A stretch of DNA of 64,000 nucleotides, taken from contig JADYXZ010000017.1 of NCBI GenBank assembly GCA_020853885.1, positions 186,001-250,000 on the forward strand. Reading direction: 5' to 3'. The position numbers were made by a program, and so were the translations under genes. This document shows positions 61,411-64,000 of the stretch, in pieces. The DNA comes from Bradyrhizobiaceae bacterium. Lineage in GTDB: Bacteria > Pseudomonadota > Alphaproteobacteria > Rhizobiales > Xanthobacteraceae. Each line of letters opens with the position of its first letter. The first letter of the stretch is position 1. Under the pieces are notes generated by a model. The model had not been told where the DNA came from, ran no database searches, and saw nothing but the letters and a program-made list of their open reading frames with translations.

Positions 61411-62535
61411 TTATTTCTTGCGCGGCGGAAACGGCCATTGGGGACTCTCGCCGACCTGGCCGCGGTGGCGCAGGAAGTGGTCGGCGATCACGCATGCCAC
61501 CATGGATTCGCCCACCGGCACCGCGCGGATGCCAACGCAGGGATCGTGGCGGCCCTTCGTGGAAATATCGGTCTCCGCGCCCTGGCGGTCGACGGTCCGC
61601 CGCGGCGTGAGAATGGAGGAGGTGGGCTTCACCGCGAAGCGGGCGACCACCGGAGCGCCGGTGGAAATGCCGCCGAGGATGCCGCCGGCATTGTTGGACA
61701 GGAATTTCGGTTGTCCTTCATTGCCCGCGCGCATCTCGTCGGCGTTCTCTTCGCCGGAAAGGCGCGCGGCGGCGAAGCCCGCGCCGATCTCCACGCCCTT
61801 CACCGCATTGATGCTCATGAGCGCGCCGGCAAGCTCGGCGTCGAGCTTGCCGTAGATGGGCGCGCCGAGGCCCGGCGGCACATTGTCGGCAACGACCTCG
61901 ATCACCGCACCGATCGACGAGCCCTTCTTGCGCACGCCTTCGAGGTATTCCTCCATGCGCTTGGCGGCTTCGGCGTCCGGACAGAAGAACGGGTTGCGGC
62001 CGACCTCGTCCCAGTCCCAGCGCTTCCGCTCGATCGTGATCTCGCCCATCTGCACGAGCGCGCCGCGCACGCGCATGCCGGGCACAACCTTGCGCGCAAC
62101 GGCGCCGGCGGCGACGCGCGACGCCGTCTCCCGCGCCGAGGCGCGCCCGCTGCCGCGCGGATCGCGGATTCCATACTTCACGTCGTAGGTGTAGTCGGCG
62201 TGTCCCGGCCGGTAGGTTTCGGCGATCGCGTCGTAGTCCTTGGAGCGCGCGTCCACGTTCTCGATCAGGAGCGCGATCGGCGTGCCGGTCGTGATCTCCG
62301 CTCCGCTCGCGGGATCGACCATCGTGCCCGAGAGAATGCGCACCTGGTCCGGCTCGCGCCGCTGCGTCACGAACTTGCTCTGCCCCGGCCGCCGGCGGTC
62401 GAGGTCGCGCTGGATGTCGGCGGCGGAGAGCGGGATGCGCGGCGGGCAGCCGTCGACCACGCAGCCGATCGCCACCCCGTGGCTCTCGCCGAACGTGGTG
62501 ACGCGGAAAAGGTGACCGAAGGTATTGTGGGACAT
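61411..62535 (-). CDS. aroC: Chorismate synthase
   Basis: Last shikimate-pathway step, making chorismate from EPSP with reduced FMN; 374 residues. The N-terminal [36 protein letters not shown] and [21 protein letters not shown] are signature segments. The start at 62535 matches the normal N-terminus; the frame stays open for 12 codons more. It stands between the secreted-protein gene and ribBX, with a family F repeat just upstream. Confidence 0.97.
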   Translation of the reverse strand: MSHNTFGHLFRVTTFGESHGVAIGCVVDGCPPRIPLSAADIQRDLDRRRPGQSKFVTQRREPDQVRILSGTMVDPASGAEITTGTPIALLIENVDARSKDYDAIAETYRPGHADYTYDVKYGIRDPRGSGRASARETASRVAAGAVARKVVPGMRVRGALVQMGEITIERKRWDWDEVGRNPFFCPDAEAAKRMEEYLEGVRKKGSSIGAVIEVVADNVPPGLGAPIYGKLDAELAGALMSINAVKGVEIGAGFAAARLSGEENADEMRAGNEGQPKFLSNNAGGILGGISTGAPVVARFAVKPTSSILTPRRTVDRQGAETDISTKGRHDPCVGIRAVPVGESMVACVIADHFLRHRGQVGESPQWPFPPRKK

Positions 62536-62565
62536 GAAGCGGCCCGTTGGTGGCCGCTGGTTGTA

Positions 62566-62613
62566 AAGCATGATCCCGAAAAGTGGAAACCGGTTTTCGG
62601 AAAGATCATGCTT
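62566..62613. repeat. Palindromic repeat, family F (copy 3)
   Basis: AAGCATGATCCCGAAAAGTG, then GAAACCGGTTTTCGGAAAGA, then TCATGCTT: perfect end pairing and CCGAAAA pairing with TTTTCGG. It lies in the leader between the secreted-protein gene and aroC, 30 bases upstream of the aroC start. Confidence 0.85.
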
Positions 62614-62687
62614 AATCGATTACGAGCGCCCGTGGCCCGGGTCAAACCGGAGCGCGCCGCATCGTGAATCTTTTCTGCCGCCTGCCG

Positions 62688-63158
62688 TCAGCGGGTGGTG
62701 ATGACGTGATCGTAGGTCAGCCCCTTGGTCGGGTAGGCGACGCGCAGCACGATCCGGTCCTTGCGGCCCTGATAATAGACGCGCGTGCCCCGCACTGTGC
62801 GGCCGATGCATCGCTTGGAGCCGCCGTCGTTGCGCACGGCGACGAAGGAGCCGATGTCGGTGGAGATGCGTGCGCCGCGCGGTGCGTCGAGCACCGTGAT
62901 GCGCGGCGAGCCGTCCTGCTGGCAGTAGTCGTCGACGCTCGCCGCTGCGAAGACGAGTTTGCCTGCCCGCGTGGACCGGGCGCTTCGGGAATCGCCGGTC
63001 AGATAGCCGGGCTCGTCCAGTGTCGGCGTGATGTAGTCGGGCGCGAACAGGCCGGAGCGGCCCCAGAACCATTCGCGCGGGTAGAGGCGCTGTGCATCGG
63101 CGGCGGCGCTGCCGAGCACGAGCAGCGCGATAGCGACGGCGATCGGGTTCCGGATCAT
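62688..63158 (-). CDS. Secreted protein of unknown function
   Basis: A 156-residue exported protein: signal peptide (IRNPIAVAIALLVLGSAAADAQ), then RLYPREWFWGRSGLFAPDYITP and a beta-rich domain with two cysteines (DDYCQQDG and KRCIGRTV) that may pair; ends GLTYDHVITTR. A GAGGTG ribosome binding site lies just before ATG 63158; in-frame ATGs at 63170 and 63179 overlap the fabI end. No family recognised. Probably cotranscribed with fabI. Confidence 0.78.
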   Translation of the reverse strand: MIRNPIAVAIALLVLGSAAADAQRLYPREWFWGRSGLFAPDYITPTLDEPGYLTGDSRSARSTRAGKLVFAAASVDDYCQQDGSPRITVLDAPRGARISTDIGSFVAVRNDGGSKRCIGRTVRGTRVYYQGRKDRIVLRVAYPTKGLTYDHVITTR

Positions 63159-63175
63159 GCTGCACCTCATCTGCT

Positions 63176-64000
63176 TCATTCGTCGTTCTTTCCCGGCGTC
63201 ATGTCGGGAGCATCCGGATTCTTCATGCCGACAATATGGTAGCCCGCATCGACGTGCAGGATTTCGCCGGTCACGCCGCGGCCGAGATCGGACAGAAGAT
63301 AGAGCGCGGTGTCGCCGACCTCTTCGATCGTCACCGTCCGCCGCAGCGGCGAATTGTATTCGTTCCACTTCAGAATGTAGCGGAAGTCGCCGATGCCGGA
63401 CGCCGCGAGCGTCTTGATCGGCCCGGCCGAGATCGCATTGACGCGGATGTTCTTCTCGCCGAGATCGGCGGAGAGATAACGGACGCTCGCCTCGAGCCCG
63501 GCCTTGGCAACGCCCATCACGTTGTAGTGCGGCATCCACTTTTCCGCGCCGTAATAGGTGAGGGTGAGGAGCGCGCCGCCGTCCGGCATGCGCTTCTCGG
63601 CGCGCTGCGCGATCGCCGTAAACGAGTAGCAGGAGATGAACATCGTCCTGGTGAAGTTGTCGGCGCTTGTATCGACATAGCGGCCATCGAGCTCGTTCTT
63701 GTCCGAGAACGCGATCGCGTGCACCACGAAGTCGAGCGGGCCGAGCGCGCGATCCGCTTCCGCGAAAACTTCGTCGATGGTCGCCGGATCGGTCACGTCG
63801 CAATGCCCGACCACCTTGCCGCCGATCTCGGCGGCGAGCGGCTCCACCCGCTTCTTCAGGGCCTCGCCCTGGTAGGTCAGCCCGACGGAAGCCCCGGCGC
63901 CGGCGCAGGCTTTGGCAATCCCCCAGGCGATCGAGCGGTTATTGGCCACCCCGAGGATCAGACCCCGTTTTCCGCGCATGAGACCGCCCGTTTCGGCCAT
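63176..64000 (-). CDS. fabI: Enoyl-ACP reductase (NADH), FabI type
   Basis: Last reductive step of each fatty-acid elongation cycle and the target of triclosan; 274 residues. MRGKRGLILGVANNRSIAWGIAKA is the FabI N-terminal cofactor segment. The catalytic pair is in HYNVMGVAKAG (Tyr-x6-Lys); NAISAGPIKTLAASGIGDF and the VDAGYHIVG ending complete the family pattern. The start codon is the very last base triplet of the window; this MAETGGLMRGKRG beginning is typical, so the gene is probably complete, but its promoter lies outside. Confidence 0.95.
   Translation of the reverse strand: MAETGGLMRGKRGLILGVANNRSIAWGIAKACAGAGASVGLTYQGEALKKRVEPLAAEIGGKVVGHCDVTDPATIDEVFAEADRALGPLDFVVHAIAFSDKNELDGRYVDTSADNFTRTMFISCYSFTAIAQRAEKRMPDGGALLTLTYYGAEKWMPHYNVMGVAKAGLEASVRYLSADLGEKNIRVNAISAGPIKTLAASGIGDFRYILKWNEYNSPLRRTVTIEEVGDTALYLLSDLGRGVTGEILHVDAGYHIVGMKNPDAPDMTPGKNDE

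Noticed and set aside
59178..61610. An 810-codon plus-strand frame opposite ald and ribBX
   Set aside because: Antisense to recognised genes, no motif, same compositional artefact.
1..64000. CRISPR arrays, integrases, phage genes or toxin-antitoxin pairs
   Set aside because: No regularly spaced direct repeats and no such protein motifs were found on either strand; the repeats present are dispersed palindromes.

Overview
The window reads as chromosomal core DNA of a high-G+C alphaproteobacterium, most likely of the order Hyphomicrobiales (Rhizobiales), near Nitrobacteraceae/Xanthobacteraceae. The signs are: a nadABC cluster next to a NadQ-type 'NAD regulator', found in alphaproteobacteria; alphaproteobacterial families (DUF3126, DUF1194, TIGR02301, DUF2007, RibBX); split glycyl-tRNA synthetase genes; and many short palindromic repeats whose sequences are common in Bradyrhizobium-like genomes. 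The genus is an inference. I see no prophage, integrase, CRISPR array, rRNA or intact tRNA.

Layout. 0.4-6.2 kb: a PAS-containing chemoreceptor, pyruvate phosphate dikinase, two paralogous small membrane proteins missed by length-limited gene calling, and an SDR. 6.2-13.6 kb (minus): glyQ, an isochorismatase-like hydrolase, a DUF559 nuclease gene enclosed by inverted repeats, lemA, a DUF2207 membrane protein and glyS. 13.8-20.2 kb (minus): GT2 glycosyltransferase, DUF2007, TrmN6-like methyltransferase, S49 peptidase, a small protein and the MacA/MacB exporter. 20.3-24.3 kb: polyprenyl diphosphate synthase, ispE and a TPR protein. 24.3-28.5 kb (minus): two paralogous secreted Cys-containing proteins, an AcuI/YhdH-type reductase, a LysE exporter and an MFS transporter. 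28.8-33.5 kb: nadA-nadB-nadC with convergent nadQ, and two candidate NadQ operators before nadA. 33.5-48.2 kb: mixed housekeeping genes (O-methyltransferase, tyrosine phosphatase, HD hydrolase, tag, ygfZ, dihydroorotase, Nudix, SRAP, FAD oxidase, Sua5, acyl-CoA dehydrogenase, SDR, GDSL esterase). 48.4-58.2 kb (mostly plus): HDAC-like amidohydrolase, xseB, pirin, dxs, PAS protein, tlyA, MATE pump and an RlmD-type methyltransferase. 58.2-64 kb (minus): fabI, a secreted protein, aroC, ribBX, ald and a DUF1194 protein.

Functional links. NAD synthesis (nadABC plus its regulator), isoprenoid synthesis (dxs, ispE, polyprenyl synthase), translation and RNA modification (glyQ/glyS, sua5, tlyA, trmN6-like, rlmD-like, ygfZ) and DNA repair (tag, SRAP, xseB) dominate. 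Most operons are short and run on translational coupling (ATGA overlaps).

The most unusual layer is the repeats: at least six palindromic families at about 17 places, several beginning exactly at a stop codon, plus the DUF559 gene inside a pair of inverted repeats. That module is the best candidate here for a little-described mobile or repeat-maintaining system. Start codons were chosen by family N-termini, visible Shine-Dalgarno sequences and signal peptides. All homology calls come from reading the protein sequences, not from searches.
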